Origin: Woeseiaceae bacterium
Lineage (GTDB): Bacteria > Pseudomonadota > Gammaproteobacteria > Steroidobacterales > Woeseiaceae
NCBI GenBank assembly: GCA_028280615.1
Contig: JANQLK010000027.1
Coordinates: forward strand, 1-64,000
Reading direction: 5' to 3'
DNA: 64,000 bases
Of the stretch, positions 9,195-19,707 are shown piece by piece; position 1 is the first letter of the stretch, and every line of letters begins with the position of its first letter. The position numbers were made by a program, and so were the translations under genes. The notes under the pieces were generated by a model. That model saw nothing but the letters and a program-made list of their open reading frames with translations, was not told where the DNA came from and searched no databases.

Positions 9195-10528
9195 TGAGCG
9201 CCGCACACAACGCGACCTCCGATTTCGTCGTCGGCCTGGGTGCAACCGGGATGTCGATCGCACGCTATCTGCATCGCAAGCACCGGAGCGCGACGTTCTT
9301 CGATACGCGGACGGAGCCGCCCGGCGTCGGCGAGCTGAGGACGCTGTTTCCGGACGCGCAGCTGCTGCTTGGCAGCGTGCGTCTGCCGTCGCATGTCGAT
9401 CGCGTCATTGCCTCCCCCGGGATTCCGGACAGCCACCCGATATTCGAAGACGCACGGCTCGCCGACGTCGAAGTCGTGAGCGACATCGAGCTGTTCGTGC
9501 GCGAGGCGGAGGCGCCGTTTGTTGCCATCACGGGATCGAACGGCAAGAGCACGGTGACGACGCTGCTGTATCACATGTGCCGGGCGTCGGGACGCGAGGT
9601 CTACGCCGGCGGCAACCTGGGCGAGCCTGCGCTGGACCTGCTCGACAAGCCGACTCCGGACATCTATGTGCTGGAGCTGTCGAGTTTTCACCTGCAACGG
9701 ACGCGAAAGCTGCCGGCCGACGTGTCGGTACTGCTCAACGTGACGCCGGATCATCTCGACTGGCATGCGTCGGTCGACGAGTACTACGCGGCCAAGTACC
9801 GGATTTTTCGCGAAGCCCGGGCCGCCGTATACAACCGCGCCGACCCGGCTGCCAGGCGCGCAGCCGAACACATCGAGCGGCGCGTCAGCTTTGGCGAGGA
9901 CGAGCCCGAACAGGGCCAGTTCGGCCTGCGCGAGGATAACGGCGAGACCTACCTCGCGTTCGGCGACAAGCTGCTGCTTGCGGCCGACGAGCTGGCGATG
10001 TACGGGCGTCACAACCAGCTCAATGCGCTCGCGGCGCTCGCGGCCGGTTCGCTGGCGGGGCTTGATTCCGCGGGGATGCTGACGGTGCTGTGCGAGTTCC
10101 CTGGCCTGTCGCATCGCATGGAGTTCGTACGGCGATTCGCCTCGGTCGACTACGTCAACGACTCCAAGGCGACCAACGTCGCGGCCGCTGTGGCCTCGAT
10201 CAACTCGGTGGATGGTTCGCTGGTGCTGGTCGCGGGCGGAGACGGCAAGGGCGGGGACTTCTCGCTGCTGTCCGACGCGCTCGAAGACAAGCTCCGCGCG
10301 GCTGTGCTGATCGGCAAGGATGCGCAGGCGATCGCCGACGCGCTCGACACGGTGCAGCCTGTCTACTTCGCCGACGACATGCGCGACGCGGTCATCGCCG
10401 CCGAGAGCTTCGCCGAACCCGGCGACACCGTGCTGCTCGCGCCGTCCTGCGCAAGCCTCGACCAGTACGAGAACTACATGGCCCGTGGCGACGCCTTCGC
10501 GGACGCGGTCTGGGAGCTCAGGGAATGA
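9191..10528 (+). CDS. murD: UDP-MurNAc-L-Ala:D-Glu ligase
   Basis: Adds D-glutamate to UDP-MurNAc-L-alanine. It has 445 residues. The N-terminal Rossmann region has GLGATGMS, the P-loop [14 protein letters not shown] is near residue 111, and [12 protein letters not shown] and [11 protein letters not shown] are MurD signatures. The start at 9191 overlaps the mraY stop (ATGA). It overlaps ftsW by the same device. Confidence 0.95.
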   Translation: MMSAAHNATSDFVVGLGATGMSIARYLHRKHRSATFFDTRTEPPGVGELRTLFPDAQLLLGSVRLPSHVDRVIASPGIPDSHPIFEDARLADVEVVSDIELFVREAEAPFVAITGSNGKSTVTTLLYHMCRASGREVYAGGNLGEPALDLLDKPTPDIYVLELSSFHLQRTRKLPADVSVLLNVTPDHLDWHASVDEYYAAKYRIFREARAAVYNRADPAARRAAEHIERRVSFGEDEPEQGQFGLREDNGETYLAFGDKLLLAADELAMYGRHNQLNALAALAAGSLAGLDSAGMLTVLCEFPGLSHRMEFVRRFASVDYVNDSKATNVAAAVASINSVDGSLVLVAGGDGKGGDFSLLSDALEDKLRAAVLIGKDAQAIADALDTVQPVYFADDMRDAVIAAESFAEPGDTVLLAPSCASLDQYENYMARGDAFADAVWELRE

Positions 10529-11712
10529 ACGCGCCGGCCGCGATCATGCCGTTCCCGGCGCGGCTGCGCACGCCGCTTGTTTTCGACCCCGTGCTGACGA
10601 CCCTGGTCGGCACGCTGCTGTTCGGCGGCTTCGTGATCCTTGCGTCGGCCTCGATCTCGGTGTCCGATCGCATCACGGGCGATCCGTTCCACTACCTCGA
10701 GCGACAGCTGCTTGCGGCCGCTCTCGGCTCCGCCGGAGGCGTTGTCTGCCTGCTCATCCCGATGCAGGTCTGGCGCACGCTCGGGCCGCTGATGCTGCTC
10801 GCCGGGCTCGCGCTCCTGCTGCTCGTGTTGCTGCCCGGCGTCGGCTACGAAGTCAACGGCAGCCGGCGCTGGATTCGGCTCGGTTTCCTGAATCTTCAGG
10901 TGTCCGAGCCGGCGAGGCTTTGCATCATCATCTACCTGGCCGGCTACCTGGTCCGCCGCAGCAAGGGCGTGCGCGAGGGCAGCATCGGCTTCCTGAAGCC
11001 GATGCTCGTGCTTGCGCTCGCGAGCCTCGCACTGCTCGCCGAACCCGACTTCGGCGCCGCTGCCGTGCTCATGGCTACGGCGCTTGCGATGCTGTTCGTC
11101 GCCGGCGCCCGGATACGCGACTTCCTGGTTTTCGTGCCGATTGCCGTGGCCGGGGCCGTTGCGCTGATCGTGGCGTCGCCTTATCGAATGAAACGCATGA
11201 CCGGGTTCCTGGACCCGTGGGCCGATCAGTTCGGCTCGGGCTTCCAGCTGACCCAGTCGCTGATCGCCATCGGCCGCGGCGAACTGACCGGGGTCGGACT
11301 CGGCAACAGCGTGCAAAAGCTCTTTTACCTGCCCGAAGCGCATACGGACTTCGTATTTGCCGTGTACGCCGAGGAGTTCGGCCTGTTCGGCTCGCTCCTG
11401 CTGGTCGCCCTGTTCATGCTGCTCACCTGGCGGGTGTTCAAACTCGCGATTCGCGCCTTCAACGCGGAACGCAGCTTCGAGGCGTATTTCGCGATCGGCA
11501 TCGGTACCTGGCTCGGCATCCAGGCATTCATCAACATCGGTGTGAACATGGGCCTGCTGCCGACCAAGGGGCTCACGCTGCCGCTCGTGAGCTACGGCCG
11601 CAGCAGCCTGATCGTCACGATGATTGCGCTGGCCATGCTGATGCGAGTTCACCATGAGCTCGCGGTCGACGGCAAGCCCGTCAATCGCCGCAAACGGAGC
11701 AAGGCATCGTGA
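10525..11712 (+). CDS. ftsW: Septal peptidoglycan glycosyltransferase FtsW (SEDS family)
   Basis: The SEDS-family polymerase that works with FtsI to make septal glycan. It has 395 residues and about ten transmembrane segments. Family marks include NGSRRWI, QVSEPARLC, AEPDFGAAAVL, GSGFQLTQSLIAIG and PEAHTDFVFAVYAEEFG, which carries the catalytic acidic loop. It overlaps murD (ATGA) and murG (GTGA). Confidence 0.95.
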   Translation: MNAPAAIMPFPARLRTPLVFDPVLTTLVGTLLFGGFVILASASISVSDRITGDPFHYLERQLLAAALGSAGGVVCLLIPMQVWRTLGPLMLLAGLALLLLVLLPGVGYEVNGSRRWIRLGFLNLQVSEPARLCIIIYLAGYLVRRSKGVREGSIGFLKPMLVLALASLALLAEPDFGAAAVLMATALAMLFVAGARIRDFLVFVPIAVAGAVALIVASPYRMKRMTGFLDPWADQFGSGFQLTQSLIAIGRGELTGVGLGNSVQKLFYLPEAHTDFVFAVYAEEFGLFGSLLLVALFMLLTWRVFKLAIRAFNAERSFEAYFAIGIGTWLGIQAFINIGVNMGLLPTKGLTLPLVSYGRSSLIVTMIALAMLMRVHHELAVDGKPVNRRKRSKAS

Positions 11713-12818
11713 CCGGCCTCGGCAACAAGGCCGGTCGTCGGCCGATACTGATCATGGCAGGCGGCACGGGCGGGCATGTGTATCCGGCGCTGGCGGTTGC
11801 CGATGCGCTCAGGCGGCAGTCGCGTGAGGTCGTCTGGCTCGGCACGCAGCGCGGCATCGAGGCCCGCGTCGTGCCGGCCGCCGGGATCGACATCGAGTGG
11901 CTCAGCGTCGAGGGCCTGCGCGGCAAGGGCGCCCTGGCGCTGCTCGCGGCGCCGTTCAAGCTCGCCCGGGCGCTGACGCAGGCGATTCGCATCATGTCGC
12001 ATCGCAATCCCGCCGCCGTGCTGGGCATGGGCGGCTTTGCGAGCGGGCCGGGGGGAGTCGCCGCCTGGCTGACCCGCCGTCCGCTCGTCATCCACGAACA
12101 AAACGCTGCCGCAGGCCTTACCAACCGACTTCTGGCGCGCCTTGCCCGGGTTGTGCTTCAAGCCTTCCCGGGCAGTTTTTCTTCCAGTGTTGCCGCCGAG
12201 ACCGTCGGCAATCCGGTTCGCGAGGACATCGCGGCCGTCATACCGCCGCGCGCGCGCTATGCGGGGCGCAGCGGACCGCTACGACTGCTCGTGCTCGGCG
12301 GCAGCCAGGGCGCGTTGTCGCTCAACCAGGTGGTGCCGGCGGCGCTGGCACTGCTTTCCGAGAACGACCGGCCGATCGTTCGCCATCAGTGCGGCGAACG
12401 CACGCTCGCGACGGCTCGATCCGCCTACGCAGATGCCGGTATCGACGCAACGCTGACGGCGTTCATCGACGACATGGCCGAGGCTTACGCCTGGGCCGAC
12501 CTGGTCGTCTGCCGCGCCGGCGCGCTGACCGTCGCCGAACTCTGCGCGGTCGGGCTGCCGGCGCTGCTCGTGCCCTTTCCGCACGCCGTGGACGATCACC
12601 AGACCGCCAACGCGAGGCCGATGGCGGACGCGGGCGCGGCCCAAGTACTGAGCGAGGCCGAGCTCACGGAACACTCGATGGCCGATTGCTTGAGAGAGTG
12701 GCTCAGTGATCGCGCGGCGCTACGGAACCGGGCCGAGAAGGCCCGTGCGCTGGCGACCCCGGACTCGCTCGATCGGATCGTCGGGCGCTGCCGGGACATT
12801 GCGGGAGCGGCGGCATGA
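11709..12818 (+). CDS. murG: Lipid II synthase (UDP-GlcNAc:lipid I GlcNAc transferase)
   Basis: A peripheral inner-membrane GT28 glycosyltransferase converting lipid I to lipid II. It has 369 residues. The glycine-rich loop [14 protein letters not shown] is at about 19-32, [11 protein letters not shown] is the second G-loop, LGGSQGA marks the C-terminal donor domain, and [11 protein letters not shown] is the UDP-binding segment. Its GTG start overlaps the ftsW stop. Confidence 0.95.
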   Translation: MTGLGNKAGRRPILIMAGGTGGHVYPALAVADALRRQSREVVWLGTQRGIEARVVPAAGIDIEWLSVEGLRGKGALALLAAPFKLARALTQAIRIMSHRNPAAVLGMGGFASGPGGVAAWLTRRPLVIHEQNAAAGLTNRLLARLARVVLQAFPGSFSSSVAAETVGNPVREDIAAVIPPRARYAGRSGPLRLLVLGGSQGALSLNQVVPAALALLSENDRPIVRHQCGERTLATARSAYADAGIDATLTAFIDDMAEAYAWADLVVCRAGALTVAELCAVGLPALLVPFPHAVDDHQTANARPMADAGAAQVLSEAELTEHSMADCLREWLSDRAALRNRAEKARALATPDSLDRIVGRCRDIAGAAA

Positions 12819-14239
12819 TTGCGCGCATGCGGCGAATCCATACCGTGCACTTCGTCGGCATCGGCGGCTCCGGCATGTCCGGTATCGCCGAGGTGATGCT
12901 GAGCCTGGGCTACGCCGTGCAGGGCTCCGACCTCAGGGCCAACAAGCAGACCAGGCGCTTGGAAAGCCAGGGCGCAACCGTATTCATCGGCCACGCTGAA
13001 GACAATATCCGGCATGCGGATGCCGTCGTCGTCTCCAGCGCGGTCGATGAAACCAACCCCGAAGTCGCCGCCGCGCGCGAGCGGCTGATGCCCGTCGTGC
13101 AGCGCGCCGAGATGCTCGCCGAGCTCATGCGCTTTCGCTACTCGGTCGCCGTGGCCGGCACTCACGGCAAGACCACGACGACAAGCCTCGTCGCGAGCGT
13201 GCTCGCCGAGGGCGGCCTCGACCCGACCTTCGTGATCGGCGGCCGTCTCGAGAGCGCGGACGCGAATGCGCGCCTGGGCGCGAGCGACTACCTCGTCGCG
13301 GAGGCCGACGAATCCGATGCGTCGTTCGTGCACCTTAAGCCGATGCTTGCGATCGTGACGAATATCGACGCCGATCACATGTCGACCTACGACGGCGACA
13401 TCGAACGACTTCGCTCCGGATTCATCGAATTCCTGCACAACCTGCCGTTCTACGGTCTGGCCATCCTGTGCAAGGACGACCCGGGCGTGACCGCGATCAT
13501 CGGCGATATCGGCCGCAGCGTGCTGACCTACGGGCTTTCGGCGGACGCCGACGTCCGCGCCGAGAACGTTGCGTTCGATGCGGGGCTGACGAGTTTCGAC
13601 GTGCTGCGCGGCGACGACCGCCCGGCGCTCAACGTCGCATTGCGCCTGCCGGGACTGCATAACGTCTGCAATGCGCTTGCGGCAATCGCGGTCGCCGACG
13701 AACTGCAGGTCGCCGACGAGGCGGTCGTAGCGGCGCTCGAGAAATTCGAGGGCATCGACCGGCGTTTCCAGGCGCTGGGCGAGGTCGCCACGGCGGCGGG
13801 CTCGGTGCTCATGATCGATGACTACGGTCACCATCCGACGGAGATCCAGGCCACGATCGCCGCGGCGCGTAGCGGTTGGCCCGAGCGCCGTATCGTGCTC
13901 GTGTTCCAGCCACACCGCTATACGCGAACGCGGGACCTGATGGACGACTTTGCCACCGTTCTCTCGGAGGTCGATGTCCTGGTCGTGCTCGACGTCTACG
14001 CGGCCGGCGAGGCGCCGATCGCCGGTGCGGACGGCCGCGCCATTGCGCGCGCGGTTCGCAGCCGCGGCGCGGTGGAGCCCGTCTTCGTCGCGACGCTCGA
14101 CGAGCTTCAGCCGGTACTCGAGGGGCTGCTCGCCGATGGCGACCTGCTGCTGACGATGGGCGCGGGCGACATCGGCGCCTACGCGGCCGGCCTGCCCGAG
14201 CGGCTCGAGCAGCGAACCTCGTTGAAGGTGCAGAAATGA
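12815..14239 (+). CDS. murC: UDP-MurNAc:L-alanine ligase
   Basis: The first Mur ligase of the stem peptide pathway. It has 474 residues. [16 protein letters not shown] lies at the N-terminus, [13 protein letters not shown] is the P-loop near residue 112, EADESDASF is the conserved acidic segment, and [10 protein letters not shown] is a MurC signature. It overlaps murG and murB by ATGA. Confidence 0.96.
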   Translation: MIARMRRIHTVHFVGIGGSGMSGIAEVMLSLGYAVQGSDLRANKQTRRLESQGATVFIGHAEDNIRHADAVVVSSAVDETNPEVAAARERLMPVVQRAEMLAELMRFRYSVAVAGTHGKTTTTSLVASVLAEGGLDPTFVIGGRLESADANARLGASDYLVAEADESDASFVHLKPMLAIVTNIDADHMSTYDGDIERLRSGFIEFLHNLPFYGLAILCKDDPGVTAIIGDIGRSVLTYGLSADADVRAENVAFDAGLTSFDVLRGDDRPALNVALRLPGLHNVCNALAAIAVADELQVADEAVVAALEKFEGIDRRFQALGEVATAAGSVLMIDDYGHHPTEIQATIAAARSGWPERRIVLVFQPHRYTRTRDLMDDFATVLSEVDVLVVLDVYAAGEAPIAGADGRAIARAVRSRGAVEPVFVATLDELQPVLEGLLADGDLLLTMGAGDIGAYAAGLPERLEQRTSLKVQK

Positions 14240-15132
14240 TGGCGGCGGCGGAACGCATCGATGTACAGGGCGAGCTCAGGCGCAACGAACCGATGAGCCG
14301 GCACACCTCGTGGCGCGTCGGCGGCCCGGCGGACCTGTTTTTCGTCCCGGCGGGCGTCGAAGACCTGGCGCACTTTCTCGCCGAGCTGGACGACGATGTT
14401 CCGGTCTTCTGGTTCGGGGTCGGCAGCAATCTGCTCGTGCGCGACGGCGGACTGCGCGGCGTCGTGATTTCGGCGACGAAGATCCTGCGCACGCTCGAGA
14501 AGGTCGACCATTACCTCGTCCGCGCCGGGTCGGGCGTGCCGTGCACTCAGCTTGCGCGTCAGTGCATCCGCTGGGGGCTGGGGCCCTCGGAGTTCTTCGC
14601 CGGTATTCCGGGCACCGTCGGCGGGGCGCTGGCCATGAATGCCGGGGCCCACGGCGGTGAAACCTGGGAACGCGTCGAGTCGGTGCGCACGATCGACCGA
14701 GAGGGCGAAATTCACGAACGTGCGCCGGCCGAGTACTCCGTGGGCTATCGGCACGTGTCCGGCCCGCCGAACGAGTGGTTTCTCGAGGCGATCTTCCGCT
14801 TCGATCCGGAGACGACCGCGAGCGTCGAAACGCTGACCGCGATGCTCGAGCGCCGCAAGCGCACCCAGCCGCTCGGCTTGCCGAGCTGCGGCTCGGTGTT
14901 CCGCAATCCCGAAGGCGACCACGCGGCACGGCTCATCGAGGCGGCTGGTCTGAAAGGCTATTCACTGGGCGGTGCCGAAGTTTCCGACAAGCATGCCAAC
15001 TTCATCATCAATCGGGGCGACGCTCTGGCCGAGGACATCGAACGCCTGATCGAGCATGTCCAGCGAACGGTGCGCGAGCTCAACGGCGTGGAACTCATGC
15101 ACGAGGTGCGCATCGTGGGAGAAGGCCGATGA
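14236..15132 (+). CDS. murB: UDP-N-acetylenolpyruvoylglucosamine reductase, short (type II-like) form
   Basis: An FAD/NADPH enzyme making UDP-MurNAc. It has 298 residues, shorter than the roughly 340-residue type I E. coli enzyme. The FAD-binding motif [11 protein letters not shown] is at about 66-76, [20 protein letters not shown] is the pyrophosphate loop, and [19 protein letters not shown] with [19 protein letters not shown] resembles type II MurB proteins. It lies between murC and ddl with overlapping codons. Confidence 0.94.
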   Translation: MMAAAERIDVQGELRRNEPMSRHTSWRVGGPADLFFVPAGVEDLAHFLAELDDDVPVFWFGVGSNLLVRDGGLRGVVISATKILRTLEKVDHYLVRAGSGVPCTQLARQCIRWGLGPSEFFAGIPGTVGGALAMNAGAHGGETWERVESVRTIDREGEIHERAPAEYSVGYRHVSGPPNEWFLEAIFRFDPETTASVETLTAMLERRKRTQPLGLPSCGSVFRNPEGDHAARLIEAAGLKGYSLGGAEVSDKHANFIINRGDALAEDIERLIEHVQRTVRELNGVELMHEVRIVGEGR

Positions 15133-16112
15133 GCCGTCTCGTCGTCGATAGCGCCAGCGAATTCGGCAGGGTCGCCGTCATGCTCGGCGGCGCCTCGAGC
15201 GAACGCGAGGTATCGCTGGACTCCGGCAATGCGGTGCTCGGCGCGCTTAGAGCGCGTGGCGTCGACGCGCATCCCTGGGACCCGGCGGAGCAGGGGATCG
15301 TGCGCCTCGCGGAGGCCGGGTTCGACCGCGTGTTCATCGCCCTGCACGGCCCGGGCGGCGAGGACGGCGCGCTGCAGGGCGCGCTCGAGTGGCTCGGCAT
15401 TCCGTACACGGGCAGCGGCGTTATGGCGTCGGCGCTCGCGATGGACAAGATTCGGAGCAAGCGCATCTTCGAGGCCGAGGGACTGCCAACGCCGGCCTTC
15501 CGCAAGATCGAAAACATGGCCGACGCGAAACTCGCCGTCGACGCCCTGGGCCTGCCGCTGATCGTCAAGCCGGCAGCCGAGGGTTCGAGCGTGGGCATGA
15601 GCAAGGTGTTCGAGCCGGCCGATCTCGATGCGTCGATCGACGCGGCGCTCAGCTACTCGGGCGTCGCGCTCGCGGAGCGCTGCATCGTCGGCGAGGAACT
15701 GACCGTCGCGGTTCTCGACGGTGAGCCGCTGCCGTCGATACGTATCGAAACGCCGCGCGTGTTCTACGACTACCGGGCCAAGTATGCGTCGGAACGCACC
15801 GAGTATTACTGCCCGGGCACCGCATCGGCCGAGGACGAACAGCGATTGCGGTCGCTGGCTGCAAATGCCTTCGAGGTCCTTGGCTGCCGCGGCTGGGGGC
15901 GTGTGGACTTCATGGCCGGCAAGGATCGCGAGCCGCAAATACTCGAGGTCAACACGGTGCCGGGCATGACCAGCCACAGCCTCGTACCGATGGCGGCGCG
16001 CGGTGCCGGTTTCGATTTCGAGGAACTGTGCTGGCGCATCCTGGCGACCAGCATGGCGGCGGCGCCGGCCGCAGCGGCCGGCGACCGGAGGGAGGTGGCG
16101 AATGGCGCGTAA
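15129..16112 (+). CDS. ddl: D-alanine--D-alanine ligase
   Basis: An ATP-grasp ligase making D-Ala-D-Ala for MurF. It has 327 residues. The N-terminal GGASSEREVSLDSG carries the catalytic glutamate, FIALHGPGGEDG and PYTGSGVMASALAMDK are family marks, KPAAEGSSVGMSKV is the ATP-grasp loop, and EVNTVPGMTSHSL holds the magnesium ligands. It overlaps murB (ATGA) and extends 11 nt into ftsQ. Confidence 0.95.
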   Translation: MSRLVVDSASEFGRVAVMLGGASSEREVSLDSGNAVLGALRARGVDAHPWDPAEQGIVRLAEAGFDRVFIALHGPGGEDGALQGALEWLGIPYTGSGVMASALAMDKIRSKRIFEAEGLPTPAFRKIENMADAKLAVDALGLPLIVKPAAEGSSVGMSKVFEPADLDASIDAALSYSGVALAERCIVGEELTVAVLDGEPLPSIRIETPRVFYDYRAKYASERTEYYCPGTASAEDEQRLRSLAANAFEVLGCRGWGRVDFMAGKDREPQILEVNTVPGMTSHSLVPMAARGAGFDFEELCWRILATSMAAAPAAAAGDRREVANGA

Positions 16113-16914
16113 ACAGGCGCGGCGGCGCAGGCCCAAGCCCGAGCGGCGCTTCGAGATGCCGTCATTCCGGTTCAAGCGGCTGTTCGCGCCGCTGGCGGTG
16201 ATCGCCGTGGCTGCCGTGACCTACGACCTCTGCGTCCGCCTGCTGGACTCGGAAATCGAGGCAATCGAAATCTCCGGCCCGTTCAAGCGCGTAACCGCCC
16301 TCACCATCGAAGAGGCCATCGCCGGCGAGCTCGAACGCGGTTTCCTGAGCGCCGACCTCGAGCGCGTACAGGCGACGGTGCAGGCGCTGCCATGGATCGA
16401 CCAGGCCGCCGTCGCTCGGCGCTGGCCGAACCGCCTTGTCGTTCGCGTGACCGAGCAGGTGCCGGCGGCCGTATGGGAAGAGGCCGGCCTTCTGAACATG
16501 CGCGGCGAACTGTTCGTCGACAACGCGAGCCACCTGCCGGCGGAATTGCCGCGTCTGAGCGGCCCGGACAATCGCTACGCCGAGGTCGCACACCGCTATC
16601 TCGATGTCCGCGAGCGCTTGATCCCGATTGGTCTCGATGTGCGCACGGTGAATCTCGATGCGCGCGGCGCATGGCAGATGACGCTCGCGAACGGCGTCAG
16701 GGTGCGGATGGGCAAGCGCGACGTCGAGCGCCGTACTGACCTGTTCGTCGCCGTCGCTGCCGACGTCATTGCCGGCCGTGCAGGCGACATCGACTACGTC
16801 GACATGCGCTACAGCAACGGTTTCACGGTGGGCTGGAAGGGTGGCGCGGCACAGCCCGCCGAGGCGGAGGAGCAGGACAACCCCGCAATGCTCGCATCGA
16901 GAGGCGATCGCTAG
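16102..16914 (+). CDS. ftsQ: Cell division protein FtsQ
   Basis: A bitopic divisome scaffold that holds FtsB-FtsL. It has 270 residues: a strongly basic cytoplasmic tail (residues 1-28), one transmembrane helix (about 30-48), a POTRA domain beginning at EIEAIEISGPFKRVT, then the FtsQ beta domain ending in the YVDMRYSNGFTVGW pattern. The start is set by GGAGG at 16091-16095, 6 nt before the ATG, inside the end of ddl. Confidence 0.93.
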   Translation: MARKQARRRRPKPERRFEMPSFRFKRLFAPLAVIAVAAVTYDLCVRLLDSEIEAIEISGPFKRVTALTIEEAIAGELERGFLSADLERVQATVQALPWIDQAAVARRWPNRLVVRVTEQVPAAVWEEAGLLNMRGELFVDNASHLPAELPRLSGPDNRYAEVAHRYLDVRERLIPIGLDVRTVNLDARGAWQMTLANGVRVRMGKRDVERRTDLFVAVAADVIAGRAGDIDYVDMRYSNGFTVGWKGGAAQPAEAEEQDNPAMLASRGDR

Positions 16915-18152
16915 TGTCCAAGCGCGGCGAAAAAAACCTGATCGTGGGGCTGGACATCGGTACTTCCAAGGTCGTAACGATCGTGGGCGAGGTCAACGAG
17001 GACGGCAACATCGAGGTGGTCGGCATCGGTTCGCACCCGTCCCGCGGGCTCAAGAAGGGCGTCGTCGTCAACATCGAGTCGACGGTGCACTCGATACAGC
17101 GTTCCGTCGAAGAGGCCGAACTCATGGCGGGCTGCGACATTCACTCGGTTTACGCGGGCATCGCGGGAAGCCACGTCCGCAGCCTGAATTCGCACGGCAT
17201 CGTCGGCATTCGCGATTCGGAGGTCAGCGCGGGCGACGTCGACCGCGTCATCGACGCCGCGCGCGCCGTCGCCATACCGGCAGACCAGAAGATCCTGCAC
17301 ATACTGCCGCAGGAGTTCCTGATCGACGGTCACGAGGGTATCCGCGAGCCGATCGGAATGTACGGCGTTCGGCTCGAGGCGAAGGTCCACATGGTTACCG
17401 GCGCCGAAAGCGCTGCGCAGAATATCGTCAAGTGCGTCCAGCGCTGTGGCCTTGAGGTCGACGACATCGTCCTGGAGCAGCTCGCATCGAGCTACTCGGT
17501 CCTGACCGAGGACGAAAAGGAGCTCGGATCCTGCATCGTCGACATTGGCGGCGGCACGACCGACATCGCGGTGTTCCTGGGCGGGGCTATCCAGCATACG
17601 GCTGTCATCCCGATCGCCGGCGACCAGGTCACGAACGACATCGCCGTATCCATGCGCACGCCGACCCAGTACGCCGAGGACATCAAGATCAAGTACGCCT
17701 GCGCCCTGTCGCAGCTCGCCAATCCCGACGAGACGATCGAGGTTCCGAGCGTCGGCGAACGCCCGCCGCGGCGGCTCGCGCGCCAGACGCTGGCCGAGAT
17801 CGTCGAGCCGCGCTACGAGGAACTGTTCGGCCTGATCCGGGACGAGCTCAGGCGTTCGGGTTTCGAAGAGCTGATCGCGGCCGGCATCGTCATTACGGGC
17901 GGAAGCGCAAAGATGGAGGGCGCCGTCGAACTCGCCGAGGAGGTGTTCCACATGCCCGTGCGGCTGGGCGCCCCGCAGTACGTCGAGGGGCTCATGGACG
18001 TCGTGCGCAACCCGATACACGCCACGGGCGTCGGGCTGCTGCTGTACGGCTTCGAGAACATTGCCCGGCGCGATCGCCGGCCGACGCCGGTGGGCGGAAG
18101 CCTGGGCGACGTGGTCCAGCGCATGAAGGCCTGGTTCCAGGGACAGTTTTGA
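16914..18152 (+). CDS. ftsA: Cell division protein FtsA
   Basis: An actin-like ATPase tethering FtsZ to the membrane. It has 412 residues. LDIGTSKVV is the phosphate-1 loop, ESTVHSIQRSVEEAELMAG lies in the SHS2/1C region, DIGGGTTDIAVF near residue 210 is phosphate-2, and GIVITGGSAKMEG is the adenosine motif. The C-terminus (VQRMKAWFQGQF) is the amphipathic membrane-targeting helix. The GTG start shares one base with the ftsQ stop. Confidence 0.96.
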   Translation: MSKRGEKNLIVGLDIGTSKVVTIVGEVNEDGNIEVVGIGSHPSRGLKKGVVVNIESTVHSIQRSVEEAELMAGCDIHSVYAGIAGSHVRSLNSHGIVGIRDSEVSAGDVDRVIDAARAVAIPADQKILHILPQEFLIDGHEGIREPIGMYGVRLEAKVHMVTGAESAAQNIVKCVQRCGLEVDDIVLEQLASSYSVLTEDEKELGSCIVDIGGGTTDIAVFLGGAIQHTAVIPIAGDQVTNDIAVSMRTPTQYAEDIKIKYACALSQLANPDETIEVPSVGERPPRRLARQTLAEIVEPRYEELFGLIRDELRRSGFEELIAAGIVITGGSAKMEGAVELAEEVFHMPVRLGAPQYVEGLMDVVRNPIHATGVGLLLYGFENIARRDRRPTPVGGSLGDVVQRMKAWFQGQF

Positions 18153-18287
18153 ACACGGCACCCGCTCGCCGCGGATGCCGACACAGGGTGAGGAAGGCCC
18201 GGTTCCGACCGGGTGCAACAACAACACGGGGTGGTGAGTGCCCCGATTCAAGAGCGACATTTGAGTTACATCAGCGGAGGAATACGG
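18153..18287 (+). other. Leader of ftsZ with a small stem-loop
   Basis: This 135-nt gap is the longest inside the division cluster. It holds a hairpin CCCGGT-TCCG-ACCGGG (18198-18213) with no T-run, so it is not a standard terminator. The strong ribosome site GGAGG (18276-18280) lies 7 nt before the ftsZ ATG. No clear sigma-70 promoter is seen. The gap lets ftsZ be tuned separately from ftsA. Confidence 0.4.
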
Positions 18288-19433
18288 ATGTTTGAATTAA
18301 TGGATGCGCACAGCCAGAGCGCGGTCATCAAGGTGATCGGCGTTGGCGGAGGCGGCGGCAACGCGGTCGCACACATGGTCGATGCGGGCATCGAGGGCGT
18401 GGATTTCATCTGCGCCAACACGGACGCGCAGGCCCTCAAGGGCTCCAGCGTACGGACCTCGCTGCAGATCGGCTGCAATATCACCAAGGGTCTGGGTGCG
18501 GGCGCGAATCCGGACGTTGGCCGGCAGGCCGCGATGGAAGATCGCGACCGGATTCACGAAGTCATCGAGGGTGCCGACATGCTGTTCATTACGGCCGGCA
18601 TGGGCGGCGGCACGGGCACGGGCGCCGCGCCGATCGTGGCGCAGGTCGCCAAGGAGCTCGGCATCCTGACGGTTGCCGTCGTCACCAAGCCGTTCGGCAT
18701 GGAAGGCGTCAAGCGCATGGCGATCGCGGACCACGGCATCAGCGAGCTCGGCAAGTACGTCGATTCGCTGATCACGATTCCGAACGAGAAACTGCTGACG
18801 GTGCTGGGCGGCGACACGACGCTGCTCGACGCATTCCGTTCGGCGAACCAGGTGCTGCAGGGCGCCGTGCAGGGAATCGCCGAACTGATTACGCGGCCCG
18901 GGCTGATCAACGTCGACTTTGCCGACGTTCGCACCGTCATGGCCGAGATGGGCATGGCGATGATGGGTTCCGGTTCGTCCTCGGGCGAGGACCGTGCCCG
19001 GGAAGCGGCCGAGTCTGCCGTGTCGAGTCCTTTGCTCGAGGACATCAACCTGGCGGGCGCCAACGGCATTCTCGTCAACGTCACCGCGGGCATGGACCTG
19101 TCGATCGGCGAGTTCCAGGAAGTCGGCAGCACGGTCAAGGAGTTCGCGTCCGACGACGCGACCGTCGTCGTCGGCACCGTGATCGATCCGGACATGACCG
19201 ACCGCATCCGCGTCACCGTGGTCGCGACGGGTCTCGGGCAACAGGCGGCCAACGCCGAAGCGCCCATGCGAATCGTGCGCAGGCCGGCCGCCAAGGCCGA
19301 GCCCAACTATCACGGTCTGGACCAGCCGACCGTGCAGCGCAACAAGCGAGCGGTCGGCGACGGTCTCGAGGATGGCGGCCTGCAGGAAGACCTGCTGGAC
19401 ATTCCGGCGTTCCTGAGGCGCCAGGCGGACTAG
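18288..19433 (+). CDS. ftsZ: Cell division protein FtsZ
   Basis: The tubulin-like GTPase that polymerises into the Z ring. It has 381 residues. The GTP-binding signature GGGTGTG is at about 106-112, NVDFADVRTVM holds the T7-loop region, and the extreme C-terminal peptide DIPAFLRRQ is the FtsA/ZipA/ZapD-binding tail. The ATG at 18288 has a near-consensus ribosome site; upstream in-frame codons lie in the leader. A ZapD gene occurs 6 kb away. Confidence 0.97.
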   Translation: MFELMDAHSQSAVIKVIGVGGGGGNAVAHMVDAGIEGVDFICANTDAQALKGSSVRTSLQIGCNITKGLGAGANPDVGRQAAMEDRDRIHEVIEGADMLFITAGMGGGTGTGAAPIVAQVAKELGILTVAVVTKPFGMEGVKRMAIADHGISELGKYVDSLITIPNEKLLTVLGGDTTLLDAFRSANQVLQGAVQGIAELITRPGLINVDFADVRTVMAEMGMAMMGSGSSSGEDRAREAAESAVSSPLLEDINLAGANGILVNVTAGMDLSIGEFQEVGSTVKEFASDDATVVVGTVIDPDMTDRIRVTVVATGLGQQAANAEAPMRIVRRPAAKAEPNYHGLDQPTVQRNKRAVGDGLEDGGLQEDLLDIPAFLRRQAD

Positions 19434-19493
19434 CAGTCTGTTGAAAACCTCGCCGGCAACCACCACTCACAGCGCCGCGAGGAGAGCCTCCGC

Positions 19494-19520
19494 GGCCGGC
19501 CCGGGCAGACCGGGCCGGCC
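19494..19520 (+). repeat. GC-rich perfect inverted repeat after ftsZ, possible terminator
   Basis: GGCCGGCCCGG (19494-19504), loop GCAGA, CCGGGCCGGCC (19510-19520): an 11-bp perfect stem. No T-run follows, so it would be an atypical terminator or a processing or stabilising hairpin at the end of the division cluster. It lies 60 nt after the ftsZ stop and before lpxC. Confidence 0.45.
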
Positions 19521-19707
19521 ATCGTCGGGCCGCGATATCGTCAACGACGGTCTTGAGTCTCTAACACACTGAATATGTTGAAGAGTTTTGATTTCGTATG
19601 ATACGCTTCCCGCGAATTCGGGTTAGCCAGGCGTCGGCAAACCACGTTCAGGCCGCAGTCAGCTGCTCGCGGTCAGAATCGGTGCCCCGAACATTCAAAG
19701 AGTAGCC

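Noticed and set aside
19630..19700. GGCAAACC upstream of lpxC as a possible second c-di-GMP aptamer
   Set aside because: The following GAAA-capped hairpin, GACGCAAA and GCGGGGxTACCGA blocks are all missing.
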